From Chordibacter sp038110535 (GTDB lineage: Bacteria; Verrucomicrobiota; Verrucomicrobiia; Opitutales; Seribacteraceae): a stretch of DNA of 35,075 nt. This document shows, piece by piece, positions 16,410 through 24,994 of the stretch (position 1 is its first letter; each line of letters begins with the position of its first letter). Below the pieces are notes generated by a model. It worked only from the letters and a program-made list of their open reading frames with translations, did not search any database and was not told the origin of the DNA. Both the position numbers and the translations under genes were made by a program. Location: NCBI GenBank assembly GCA_038110535.1, contig JAYNJW010000019.1:1-35075 (forward strand), read 5' to 3'.

Positions 16410-18535
16410 ATGACCAAAGAAATTTTAGAAAGTGCGGTGAAAGATGAAAAGCTACTAATCTCAGCACAGCATAATATAAATGAGCTGCAAAGCTTAGATC
16501 CTTGTCCTTACTGGATAAGGGAAAGCCTTGATGAATTAATCAATGAGAACCAATGGGAAGAGCTAAATGACCGTTTTCATTCTAATCTGGCTTTTGGAAC
16601 AGGAGGTATGCGAGGCCGGACAATAGGAAAAGTCATTACATCTTCGGAAAGAGGAACCAGCACAGAAGGTCAATCGCCCGATTATGCAGCGGTTGGAAGC
16701 AACACCCTTAATGAACTGACTTTGCTGCGTGCAAATAAGGCACTTTTTGAATATGTGAGAAAATGGATGCAGGGAGAAGGGATTCTCGAACAACCCCGAC
16801 TTGTGGTGGCTTATGATGTGAGACATTTTTCCCAAAAGTTTGCAAACTTAGTCGCAAAATCTTGGATAAAAATGGGTGGTTATGCGATGATGTTTGATGG
16901 CCCTAGGTCCACCCCCCAATTAAGTTTCACAGTCCGTCAGCGTTATGCCCATGCGGGGGTCGTGATAACCGCAAGTCACAACCCATACCACGACAATGGA
17001 TTCAAGGCATATTTTGGAGATGGTGCCCAACTGGTGCCCCCGCATGACCGAGGAGTTGTTTCTGAATATAAATCAATCCGTTTGGACGAAGTTTCACCAT
17101 GGCTAGAAGATAGTTGTTTAGACCACTGTGAGCCAACCATTCTTAAAACGGAAGATGATATGGCTTATAAAGGTTGCCTAGAAGACGCCGTTTTAAATCC
17201 AGAGTTGCTCAAAAAAACATCACCCAAAATAGTCTTTACTCCGATTCATGGCACGGGAGCGATTTCTGCAGTTCCTGCCTTGTGGGATCATGGGGTTCAG
17301 GTTGCACTGGTTGACGAGCAAGGAAAAGAAGATCCCAACTTTAGCACGGTAAAATCACCCAATCCAGAAAATGCGGAAGCCCTCGCTTTGGGAATAAAAG
17401 TAGCAAATAAAACTAAATCCCCCTATGTTTTGGGCAGCGATCCTGACTGTGACCGGATTGGGGTTGCGGTTGCTGAAAGCAAAGGAAATTTCTCTTGCCT
17501 AAGCGGAAATCAGGTCGCATCTATTCTGGCGGAATACCGCTTATTGGCATTGAAATCTCAACAACTTATAAGAGAGGGCAACGAAAGCGGTTTTGCGATG
17601 CTGAAAACTTTTGTTACCAGCCCATTGATCGAAAAAATTGCCCAAGGCTTTGGGGTTCGTTGCGTAAATACCCAGACTGGATTTAAGTGGATGGCACAGA
17701 AGATTGGTAAATATGAAGAAATTGCCCGAGTTCGCATGCTAGAGGAAGAAGGAATTGGGCTAGATTTTGATAGCACGGAGCTTTTTACTCGGATAGATAT
17801 ATTATCAAGATATTCAACCTGCACGGTTTTGGCCGCCGAGGAGAGTTATGGATATCTCCCGCAGGACCTTGTTCGTGATAAGGATGGAAACGCTTCCTCC
17901 CTGGCCATCGCAGAAGCGTTTGCGTTCATAGAATCAATTCAGTCAACCCCTCTCAAATTTTTAGATACAATTTATCAAAAATATGGATATCATCTGGAAA
18001 AAACAGAGAATCTTTACTTCGAGGGAGCGGAGGGAAGTGCCACCATTTCCCGGTTGGTTGAGAGTTATCGCCAGAGGGCACTCGAAAGTGTATCTGGAAT
18101 CAAGGTTACCAAGGCAAATGATTATTCAGAGGCTGGATATGTTGATGAAGACAACGAGGATGTTCCCCGGCAAAACTTTATTCAATTATTTCTTGAGAAT
18201 GGTTTTAGCGTAGCGATTCGCCCGAGTGGTACAGAGCCCAAAATTAAATATTACTTATTTGGTTGCGGTGAACCTAACCCAGCTGATTTAGCCATCTCTC
18301 AAACTGAAGTATCTGAAACCCTTGCCGCCATGGGGCATTGGTTGGTCGAGGATGCCCGGGAAAGAGCNNNNNNNNNNNNNNNNNNNNNNNNNNNNNNNNN
18401 NNNNNNNNNNNNNNNNNNNNNNNNNNNNNNNNNNNNNNNNNNNNNNNNNNNNNNNNNNNNNNNNNNNCTGAAACCCTTGCCGCCATGGGGCATTGGTTGG
18501 TCGAGGATGCCCGGGAAAGAGCCAACAAAAACTAA
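16410..18535 (+). CDS. Phosphoglucomutase/phosphomannomutase (alpha-D-phosphohexomutase), split by an assembly gap
   Basis: This mutase moves phosphate between C6 and C1 of a hexose phosphate, feeding the neighbouring UDP-sugar pyrophosphorylase. The signatures are in order: the phosphoserine loop TASHNP (S189), the metal loop DPDCDR (D344, D346, D348), the sugar loop EESYGY near 477 and the phosphate-binding loop RPSGTEPK from 604. The 100-N gap at 18368 lies in the last codons. The 55 bases before it recur exactly after it, so the gap is an assembly artefact. Collapsing the copies keeps the frame and gives a 656-residue protein ending VEDARERANKN with TAA at 18533-18535. A literal reading gives a false 733-residue protein. 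The length and motif set fit the PGM2-like branch. The stop overlaps the convergent E2 stop by four bases. Confidence 0.93.
18313..18367 (+). repeat. Left copy of 55-base contig-end duplication
   Basis: This 55-base stretch, starting CTGAAACCCTTGCCGCC and ending GGAAAGAGC, is identical to 18468-18522 on the other side of the N gap. It is the end of the left contig. The length of 55 equals a common assembler k-mer size, so the repeat is almost surely technical. Confidence 0.95.
18368..18467. other. Scaffold gap of exactly 100 N
   Basis: There are one hundred undetermined bases. The round length and the identical 55-base flanks show a default scaffolding gap between two contigs that actually overlap. 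The true gap is probably minus 55 bases, so no sequence is missing. Confidence 0.97.
18468..18522 (+). repeat. Right copy of 55-base contig-end duplication
   Basis: This is identical to 18313-18367 and forms the first bases of the right contig. It should be merged with the left copy when the phosphohexomutase gene is annotated. Confidence 0.95.
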
Positions 18536-19815
18536 ACCAGAAGAGAAGCAGGGTTCTCGAGAATTTCAGCCAAAACCTGTAAAAAGCGAGCACCAATCGC
18601 ACCATCAATAAGCCTATGATCACAGCTTAGTCCTAATGTCATGGTTTCACCGGAACGGACGCTTCCATCTTTGGCAAGAACCGGCTTGGCAACACTCGCC
18701 CCAATGGCCAATATAGCAGCATTGGGAGGGTTGATAATGCCACTAAAGAAATCTATGCCAAACATCCCTAAGTTTGTAACCGTAAAGGTGGACCCATTCA
18801 TTTCGTCGGGTATAAGCTTTCGATTGCGCGATTTTTCAATCAACGATTTCGCCTCATTTGCCAGAGATGGAAGGTCCAGTAGCTCCGCTTTTCTAATAAC
18901 AGGAGTAACAAGGCCATCATCAATTGCCACCCCAAAGGCTAAATTAACCTGGCCATGAAAAAGGATTTCTTTTTCTGACCAAGAGGTATTAATTTCGGGC
19001 ACAAGGGGAATCGCTTTTGCACAGGAAAACAGAATAAGATCATTTATACTAATCTTGCCAAAAGTGGAGGCACTACTGGACAACCTTCGATTAATAGATT
19101 CCCGGGCCCCACGAAGTGGTTCTGAGTTTATTTCCTTTTGCAGATAAAAGTGGGGAATAGTTGTTTTCGACTCAAGCAACCGTTTCGCGATCACGGAACG
19201 CATTTTACTAATCGGTATCGCTTTGGCATGAAGCGGCACACCGGGTTTTGAGGTAGAGGGCAGGGGGGACCGATTGGCTTGCTCCAATGAACTCGAGACT
19301 GCAGGCAAAGCCTCAGTGGACAAATCTTTCTTTGTTATTCTACCACGAGGCCCGGTGCCTTTAATTTTGGAAAGGTCAATGCCGTTTTCTCGAGCAATCT
19401 TTTTAGCCAAGGGAGAGGCCAAAATCCGCCCATGAGAAACATCTTCTGGAACTAGCTCATCAGCCACATCAACATGTTTTTCCTCGGATAAAGTAGGCTC
19501 TTCATCCGATCCACCAACAAGATCTTCTCGTACAGGAACCGTAAGATCTGACTCCTCAATTTCTGGAACCTCCTCGCCCGCATCGCCCACGATAGCCAGG
19601 GGTTTACCAATCTCAATTTCATCCCCTTCATTGGCCAGTAGCTTCAGCAAAACACCATCCTCGAAGTTCTCAAGTTCCATGGTTGCTTTGTCTGTTTCAA
19701 TTTCAGCCAAAATGTCTCCATTCACGACTTTTTCACCCGCCTGTTTATACCACTTAACAACAGTACCGACAGTCATGGTGTCGCTCAGCTTGGGCATTTC
19801 AATAATTGTGCTCAT
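18532..19815 (-). CDS. pdhC: Pyruvate dehydrogenase E2, dihydrolipoamide acetyltransferase
   Basis: E2 is the core of the pyruvate dehydrogenase complex and moves the acetyl group from lipoamide to CoA. The 427-residue protein has one N-terminal lipoyl domain (1-78; lipoylated K43 in ETDKATME), an acidic linker, an E1/E3-binding domain (about 130-166; ASPLAKKIARENGIDLSKI, GTGPRGRI), a Pro/Ser-rich linker and the catalytic domain, whose active site is D399-H400-R-L-I-D404 near the end. A single lipoyl domain is the common bacterial form. It lies 8 bases behind the E1 beta gene. Its TAG stop overlaps the TAA of the convergent phosphohexomutase gene by four bases, leaving no room for a terminator between them. 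Confidence 0.96.
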   Translation of the reverse strand: MSTIIEMPKLSDTMTVGTVVKWYKQAGEKVVNGDILAEIETDKATMELENFEDGVLLKLLANEGDEIEIGKPLAIVGDAGEEVPEIEESDLTVPVREDLVGGSDEEPTLSEEKHVDVADELVPEDVSHGRILASPLAKKIARENGIDLSKIKGTGPRGRITKKDLSTEALPAVSSSLEQANRSPLPSTSKPGVPLHAKAIPISKMRSVIAKRLLESKTTIPHFYLQKEINSEPLRGARESINRRLSSSASTFGKISINDLILFSCAKAIPLVPEINTSWSEKEILFHGQVNLAFGVAIDDGLVTPVIRKAELLDLPSLANEAKSLIEKSRNRKLIPDEMNGSTFTVTNLGMFGIDFFSGIINPPNAAILAIGASVAKPVLAKDGSVRSGETMTLGLSCDHRLIDGAIGARFLQVLAEILENPASLLV

Positions 19816-19823
19816 AGCAGGCG

Positions 19824-20801
19824 TTACAAGAGTTCCATCGCTTTCGCGAGAACGCGATCATGATTAGGAATTTGAAAGTTTTCCAGTACTTTACTGTATG
19901 CTTGGGGAACATCAATTGCGGACACCCTTTTAACAGGAGCATCCAAATGGTCAAATGCATGCTCCTGAATAAGATAAGCAATTTGCGAGTCCACACCACA
20001 AAAGGGCTTATTTTCTTCCACCAAAAGGACCCGATTTGTTTTCCTTACAGTTTGTAAAATTGCATCCAAATCTAGTGGGCGTATGGAACGGAGATCAAGG
20101 ACCTCAACAGAAACTCCATGTTTTTCTTGCAATGTTTCGGCTACCTGCAAGGCAACCATTACAGATCGCCCATGGGCAATGATGGACAAATCATTTCCTT
20201 GGCAAACGGTACGGGCTTTTCCCAAGGGTATAATAAAGTCTTCATCTTCGGGTACCTCTCCTTTTAAATTGTAGAGAATCGTGTTTTCCATGACACAAAC
20301 TGGATCATTATCCCGTATGGCCGCCTTCATCATTCCCTTGGCATCGGCAGGAGTGGAAGGACAGATGACCTTAAGACCTGGAGTGTTCGCAGCGAAATTT
20401 TCAGGAGTGTGGGAATGGGTGGCCCCAACATTAGTGCCTCCATTTGCGGGACCCCTAAAAACAATAGGCACATTGACCAACCCTCCTGACATATATCGAA
20501 CACTGGCAGCGTTGTTAAAAATTTGGTCAAAAGCTACATAACAAAAACTCCAAAACATGAACTCAACAACCGGCCTCATGCCCATCATTGCGGCTCCGAC
20601 AGCAAGACCGGAAAAGGCTGCCTCACTGATGGGAGTGTCAATAATTTTATCGGGACCAAACTTTTCCAAAAGCCCTTCGGAAACTTTGTAGGAGCCTTTA
20701 AACTGGGCCACCTCTTCCCCCATCAGGACAACATTGGGATCTCGTGATATTTCCTCAGATAATGCTTGGTTGAGAGCTTCCCTGTATGTGATTTCAGCCA
20801 T
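19824..20801 (-). CDS. pdhB: Pyruvate dehydrogenase E1 component, beta subunit
   Basis: This is a 325-residue transketolase-like beta subunit, which with PdhA carries out the thiamine-diphosphate-dependent decarboxylation of pyruvate. Typical elements are MGEEVAQFKGSYKVSEGL, DTPISEAAFSGLAVGAAMMG with the E that contacts thiamine diphosphate, and the C-terminal LVEENKPFCGVDSQIAYLI. The length is normal. It follows pdhA after 17 bases and is 8 bases ahead of pdhC, in the standard order. A branched-chain 2-oxoacid complex is the main alternative; the tight pdhA-pdhB-pdhC order and sequence style favour pyruvate. Confidence 0.95.
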   Translation of the reverse strand: MAEITYREALNQALSEEISRDPNVVLMGEEVAQFKGSYKVSEGLLEKFGPDKIIDTPISEAAFSGLAVGAAMMGMRPVVEFMFWSFCYVAFDQIFNNAASVRYMSGGLVNVPIVFRGPANGGTNVGATHSHTPENFAANTPGLKVICPSTPADAKGMMKAAIRDNDPVCVMENTILYNLKGEVPEDEDFIIPLGKARTVCQGNDLSIIAHGRSVMVALQVAETLQEKHGVSVEVLDLRSIRPLDLDAILQTVRKTNRVLLVEENKPFCGVDSQIAYLIQEHAFDHLDAPVKRVSAIDVPQAYSKVLENFQIPNHDRVLAKAMELL

Positions 20802-20818
20802 GATAACAAATGATTTGG

Positions 20819-21961
20819 TTAGCGGGAGGATTCAAAAAACATCTCACCTGTTGAAGTCTTTTGATCAGGATTATCGGTTTCCCAATAAACATCATCCATA
20901 AGTTCAGATACCTCAGGGAATGGACTCGCGATAGCAAATTCCGCAGAAGCCTCCGCTTCATCTTTGGCAGCCTGATCTAGAAGATGGGCTTTTTCATCTG
21001 TCAAAACACCTTCGGAAACTAATTGGTCGCGAAACAAATTGATTGGGTCTTTATTTTTTTTGTACTCTTCAATTTCCTCTTTACTCCGGTATGTTTGATC
21101 AGGGTCGGCAACCGAATGACCGCGGTATCGGTAAGTAACAATTTCCAACACCGATGGACTGGAGCTTTCCCTTGCAAGAACCAATGCCTCGTTAATCGCA
21201 GCCCGAACTTCATAGAGATCATGACCTTGGTGTACCGACCAGTTAATATCAAAAGCCTCTCCCCTTCGTGCAAGGGGTTCTCCGGCGGAGTGCCTAGATT
21301 CTGCCGTTCCCATAGAGTAACCATTGTTTTCAATAATATAAACAACGGGCAACTGCCATAAGGATGCTAAGTTTAAGGACTCGTAAAAAGGGCCCTGATT
21401 CGTGGCACCATCACCCATAAAACACAAACAGGCACCTTTTGTCTTTCTGTGCTTTAAGGCATAGGCAATACCTAGGCCTAGAGGAGTTTGACCACCCACG
21501 ATGCCATGACCGCCCCAAAAGTTTTTATCTGGTGCAAAAAAATGCATGGAGCCACCCTTGCCCTTGGAACAACCGGTGCGCTTGCCAAACAATTCTGCCA
21601 TGCATTCATCCATATCCATACCAACAGCCAAGGCATGTCCATGATCTCGGTAAGCGGTAATCACATGGTCGTCCCCAGACATCACAGAAACCGATCCTAC
21701 GGCAACCGCTTCCTGCCCAATGTAAAGATGAAGAAAACCACCAATATGTCCTTGCTGATAAGCCCGGAGTGACCTCTCTTCAAACCTGCGTATGCGAAGC
21801 ATTTGGGAATAGAGACGGACCTTCTCTTCGGCATCTAGTTGAAGGTTAATGGGTAAAGAAGAAAAATCGCCCGTATTTTCAATAGAAGGTGAATCAACCA
21901 CGGGTTTTTTTTCAGAAACGGGCAAGTCTTTTAAATCGGCGTCGTGGTATATACCTTCCAT
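20819..21961 (-). CDS. pdhA: Pyruvate dehydrogenase E1 component, alpha subunit
   Basis: With the ATG at 21961, this is a 380-residue alpha subunit. The thiamine-diphosphate motif runs from MGDGATNQGPFYESLNLA to ENNGYSMGT, the GDG...NN pattern. The phosphorylation-loop-like region RYRGHSVADPDQTYRSKEEI and the N-terminal RIRRFEERSLRAYQQG are also diagnostic. About 35 extra residues precede the conserved start, mostly polar and probably flexible. A TTG at 21982 would give seven more residues and overlap the NUDIX gene by 7 bases; a strong AAGGAAGG sits directly before that TTG and 21 bases before the ATG, so the start is uncertain. There is no lpd (E3) gene in the window. Confidence 0.94.
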   Translation of the reverse strand: MEGIYHDADLKDLPVSEKKPVVDSPSIENTGDFSSLPINLQLDAEEKVRLYSQMLRIRRFEERSLRAYQQGHIGGFLHLYIGQEAVAVGSVSVMSGDDHVITAYRDHGHALAVGMDMDECMAELFGKRTGCSKGKGGSMHFFAPDKNFWGGHGIVGGQTPLGLGIAYALKHRKTKGACLCFMGDGATNQGPFYESLNLASLWQLPVVYIIENNGYSMGTAESRHSAGEPLARRGEAFDINWSVHQGHDLYEVRAAINEALVLARESSSPSVLEIVTYRYRGHSVADPDQTYRSKEEIEEYKKNKDPINLFRDQLVSEGVLTDEKAHLLDQAAKDEAEASAEFAIASPFPEVSELMDDVYWETDNPDQKTSTGEMFFESSR

Positions 21962-21975
21962 AAAATATGATAAAT

Positions 21976-22482
21976 TTAGCAACCTTCCTTTATGTAGTGG
22001 GCTGGGTTAGCTTCAATCTCTAAATTGAGCAAATTATTGGAACAATCCGCCTTTATGCCCCAAAATCCCTCGTCCCTACGGTCATAGTAAGGCCAAACCA
22101 ATTGATGATCGGAAGGGGGGATTGCGAGCCTGTTAATTTCTTCTCTTGTGTAAAATTGAAAACTGCCCTCATCGATATCTTTGGGCAGATGATTGATGAA
22201 AACCAAAGATTCAAACAAAAACATTAGCCAATGGGAGCTTCCCTCATAAGACTTTTCTGAAACATAGGCAAAGAGTCTCAAGTCATCATCATTTAGCTTA
22301 AGCCCGACTTCCTCAAAGGCCTCCCTCTTGGCACACTCAAAGGGAGATTCTCCCCTGCTCATCTCTAGTTTTCCACCCGGAGGACTCCAAGTGCCCAAAT
22401 TTGGAGGCTTTCTTCTTCTAATCAGTAAGAGACGACCAGAATCGTTCCGAATAAAGAGCAGGCATGATAACTGGAATTGCAT
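21976..22482 (-). CDS. NUDIX hydrolase (MutT-like)
   Basis: This 168-residue protein should hydrolyse a nucleoside diphosphate linked to another group. The Nudix box is GGKLEMSRGESPFECAKREAFEEVGL: the REAFEEVG catalytic helix is intact, but two residues are inserted in the glycine-to-glutamate loop compared with the canonical GX5E spacing. The N-terminal LLFIRNDSGRLLLIRRRKPPN, before SPPGG, is like MutT and 8-oxo-dGTP diphosphatases. It heads the pdh gene set, with its stop 14 bases before the pdhA ATG. A link to pyruvate dehydrogenase is not known to me. It is divergent from the pilus-like cluster across 71 bases. Confidence 0.88.
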   Translation of the reverse strand: MQFQLSCLLFIRNDSGRLLLIRRRKPPNLGTWSPPGGKLEMSRGESPFECAKREAFEEVGLKLNDDDLRLFAYVSEKSYEGSSHWLMFLFESLVFINHLPKDIDEGSFQFYTREEINRLAIPPSDHQLVWPYYDRRDEGFWGIKADCSNNLLNLEIEANPAHYIKEGC

Positions 22483-22553
22483 GCAGAAAAGACTTGTTTA
22501 GCAAGGGTTTGTAATAAAAGGTGTAACCCTATTCAAAAACCATTACATTCCCA

Positions 22554-23222
22554 ATGAAAAAAATTAGAGTGCTGCTCCTTACCCCTTTCTTGGTTCTATT
22601 GCCCGGTTTATTGGCAGATGACCTGCAGGTTGATCAAATTATCCAATTAGACGGCAAAATTACAGTAGTTCAGGATTCGGAAAGATGGCTGAAAATAACT
22701 GTTCCCTTTGTTATCAATCAACACCCTGATAAGGTTAGGCTTGAGCTCGAGGGCAAAAGGCCAGAAACCATTGAAGAATTATTTAATCCTGACTTCTTGG
22801 ATAACCTGCAGATTAAGTTATGGATCAGTTTTCTAAATGAGTTTAATCGATCTTTCATTCGCGGAGATAAAAAAGATCCGCACCTTTTCGAGTACTATTC
22901 CGCAGAAATAGAATGCATGGTTGTGGAGATAGACCGCAAAACCAAAAAGGCGGAGTTCTTATTTCCTACAGCCGTTGCCAAAATGAATGAAATGGGTAAC
23001 TATCCAAAATTGACCGGGTATGTTATTGAGTTCACTCGAAAGGGAGAAAGTTTCAAAGTCAAGGACCAGATAGCATTCTTAAATGTCGACCAAGAGGAAT
23101 ATTTGGAAAAATACCGGATGGAAGCAGTGAACAATTCCTCCAAAAATGAAGGCGTATTAATACCTGCTTACCTTATTAATGAAAAGTATCTCGAAGACCT
23201 TGGTCCGGTAGTCCGTGAGTAA
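22554..23222 (+). CDS. Secreted protein of the pilus/secretin-like cluster (Amuc_1102-like position)
   Basis: This 222-residue protein has a clear N-terminal signal peptide (about 1-21: KKIR, hydrophobic stretch, then LADD). The mature part is mixed alpha/beta with many charged residues and no motif I recognise. It is the first gene of the five-gene cluster, 20 bases ahead of the PilM-like gene, and occupies the position of Amuc_1102 in Akkermansia. A periplasmic or surface role in the secretin machine is inferred from context only. The cysteine in IECMVVE is the only one in the mature chain, and no lipobox is visible, so it is probably not a lipoprotein. Confidence 0.7.
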   Translation: MKKIRVLLLTPFLVLLPGLLADDLQVDQIIQLDGKITVVQDSERWLKITVPFVINQHPDKVRLELEGKRPETIEELFNPDFLDNLQIKLWISFLNEFNRSFIRGDKKDPHLFEYYSAEIECMVVEIDRKTKKAEFLFPTAVAKMNEMGNYPKLTGYVIEFTRKGESFKVKDQIAFLNVDQEEYLEKYRMEAVNNSSKNEGVLIPAYLINEKYLEDLGPVVRE

Positions 23223-23242
23223 GTAAAAGGAGCACATTTCTC

Positions 23243-24994
23243 ATGGCAAAGCCAAGTGAGACTATTTTTAATTTGGGCAGCTCGCATGTTTCAGCGGGTA
23301 CATTTTCATTGAAATCGGAAAAGCTTGCACTCGAAAAATTTCATTTGATTGAACTTCCCGCAACGAGCGGGGGCGAACAGGATTGGCTTAATGCAGTCGA
23401 AGTTGCCATCGAAGAAATGGCGAGCCACTCGGGTTTTAAATGTGATGCGAGCTTTATTTTACCAAGCAGTATCGTTCTATCCAAAACATTAAGAGTCCCT
23501 AAAGTTGAAAGCGAAAAACAAAGAAAAGTTGTGGCTTTTGAGCTTTCGCAAAAAATGCCCTTTCCCTTAGAATCGCTGCTATGGGATTTTTTAGTCATTG
23601 ATGATGATGGGATTGAGCAGGAAATACTTAGTTTTGCGATCAAACCAGAAGTTATTGAAAAACTTACCCAATCGATTTTCAGCAGTGGCATTATCCCGCT
23701 CAGATTTACCCCGGGCCCGGCCCTTGATTATTGCTCGTTAAAGGAAAGCCTTAAGGGTGAAGATTGCGACAGTTTACTGATAAATTTTGGTGCAAAGACA
23801 ACAAATCTTACCTTTTTTAGTTCTTCTGGCTACCTTTTAAGAAGCCTAAACTTTGGGGGAGGGCACTTTACAGAATCAATAGCCAATTCGTTCGGTGTTA
23901 ATCTCGAAAAAGCGGAAGAACTCAAGATGAATTTCACCGATGAAAAAAAGGATTCCGATCCTGTGGATAGTATGATTTCCACCTTACATGCGATTCAAGA
24001 AAATTTCTCAAATAAATACATGCAAGAAATTTCACGGTCCATCGTTACCCACAAGAGGCTCAAAAAAGGCAAGACCCCATCCCAATTAATCATTACTGGA
24101 AGAACAATCAAGAGCACCCATTTACTCCAAAGTTTAGCCCAATCCCAGATGAAACCAATCAAGTACTTTGATCCATTTACCCAAATCACAGTATCTGATT
24201 CAATCAATGAGTCTATCCGCACCATCTTGCCTTTTATAACCAGCGAAAGCATTGGTCTTGCAAATCTTCTCCTATTAGACCCAAAGACAAATACAATTAA
24301 CCTTATGCCAACTGCCAAATTGAAGCAGTTGGAAAATAAAAAGAAATTACCATGGCTACTTTGCTCCGCATTCGTTTTATCCGTCATTCCCTTGCCTTGG
24401 TATTTGGTACTTAAAGGTACCGAAACACAGTTAAACCAAGAGGCGATAAGCTTAAAAAGGCAAACCCAGGAACTGACCGAAAAATTGACACTATCTCAGA
24501 AGGAAAATGCCAACCTAGAACTTATCAAGTCGATAAACAAAACCGCCTCCTCTTATATAAATCAACTCGAATCACTTTCAAAAAGAGTTTTTTCGCTGCA
24601 GAATTTTCTTAACAGCTTACAGGTAAAACTAGATGCCGAAATTAACCAAAATACTTGGATAGATCGACTTGAGTTCATCCCTTCGGATCGTCTAATTCCG
24701 GGGTCTTTCGAAAACGAGGCCGACGATAAAGCATTGCATGTTTTAGCTAGAATCTCAGGAAGATACCTGGTGAAACCAAATGTACAGCTGCATGATTTGC
24801 CTGAAGAAAGTCGTAAACTTGCCCTGATTGAGGAAAGCGGTCAAATACAGGAGTCCCTCACCAAAGCAGTTGCGGACATTGGGCAAGTCCTAAGTGTAAG
24901 CAAGAAAACATTCTCTATTGAAGGGAGGGGAGATTTATATAATCGCCAGTTCACTCACTTTGAATTTGATTTACGATTGGATTTATTGAAATGA
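23243..24994 (+). CDS. PilM-PilN-like fusion protein (actin-like ATPase plus membrane and periplasmic part)
   Basis: This 583-residue protein has two parts. Residues 1 to about 340 look like a PilM/FtsA-type actin-like ATPase: NLGSSHVSAGTF at the start, PKVESEKQRKVVAFELSQKMPFP in the PilM-specific region, LLINFGAKTTNLTFFSSSG as the phosphate-2 loop, and ITGR near the adenosine motif. Then comes INLMP at 352-356, like the INLLP peptide that PilN inserts into PilM, followed by lysines, a membrane segment (369-391), a coiled coil (about 395-470) and a periplasmic domain, as in PilN. In type IV pili these parts are two proteins; here they are joined. AAAGGAG about 12 bases upstream marks the start. 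The stop overlaps the next start (ATGA). It corresponds in position to Amuc_1101. Confidence 0.82.
   Translation: MAKPSETIFNLGSSHVSAGTFSLKSEKLALEKFHLIELPATSGGEQDWLNAVEVAIEEMASHSGFKCDASFILPSSIVLSKTLRVPKVESEKQRKVVAFELSQKMPFPLESLLWDFLVIDDDGIEQEILSFAIKPEVIEKLTQSIFSSGIIPLRFTPGPALDYCSLKESLKGEDCDSLLINFGAKTTNLTFFSSSGYLLRSLNFGGGHFTESIANSFGVNLEKAEELKMNFTDEKKDSDPVDSMISTLHAIQENFSNKYMQEISRSIVTHKRLKKGKTPSQLIITGRTIKSTHLLQSLAQSQMKPIKYFDPFTQITVSDSINESIRTILPFITSESIGLANLLLLDPKTNTINLMPTAKLKQLENKKKLPWLLCSAFVLSVIPLPWYLVLKGTETQLNQEAISLKRQTQELTEKLTLSQKENANLELIKSINKTASSYINQLESLSKRVFSLQNFLNSLQVKLDAEINQNTWIDRLEFIPSDRLIPGSFENEADDKALHVLARISGRYLVKPNVQLHDLPEESRKLALIEESGQIQESLTKAVADIGQVLSVSKKTFSIEGRGDLYNRQFTHFEFDLRLDLLK

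Noticed and set aside
16410..18611. A 733-residue frame reading through the N gap, with a frame-shifted tail
   Set aside because: The frame after the gap is set by the arbitrary 100-N length. Merging the 55-base copies restores the normal end at 18535.
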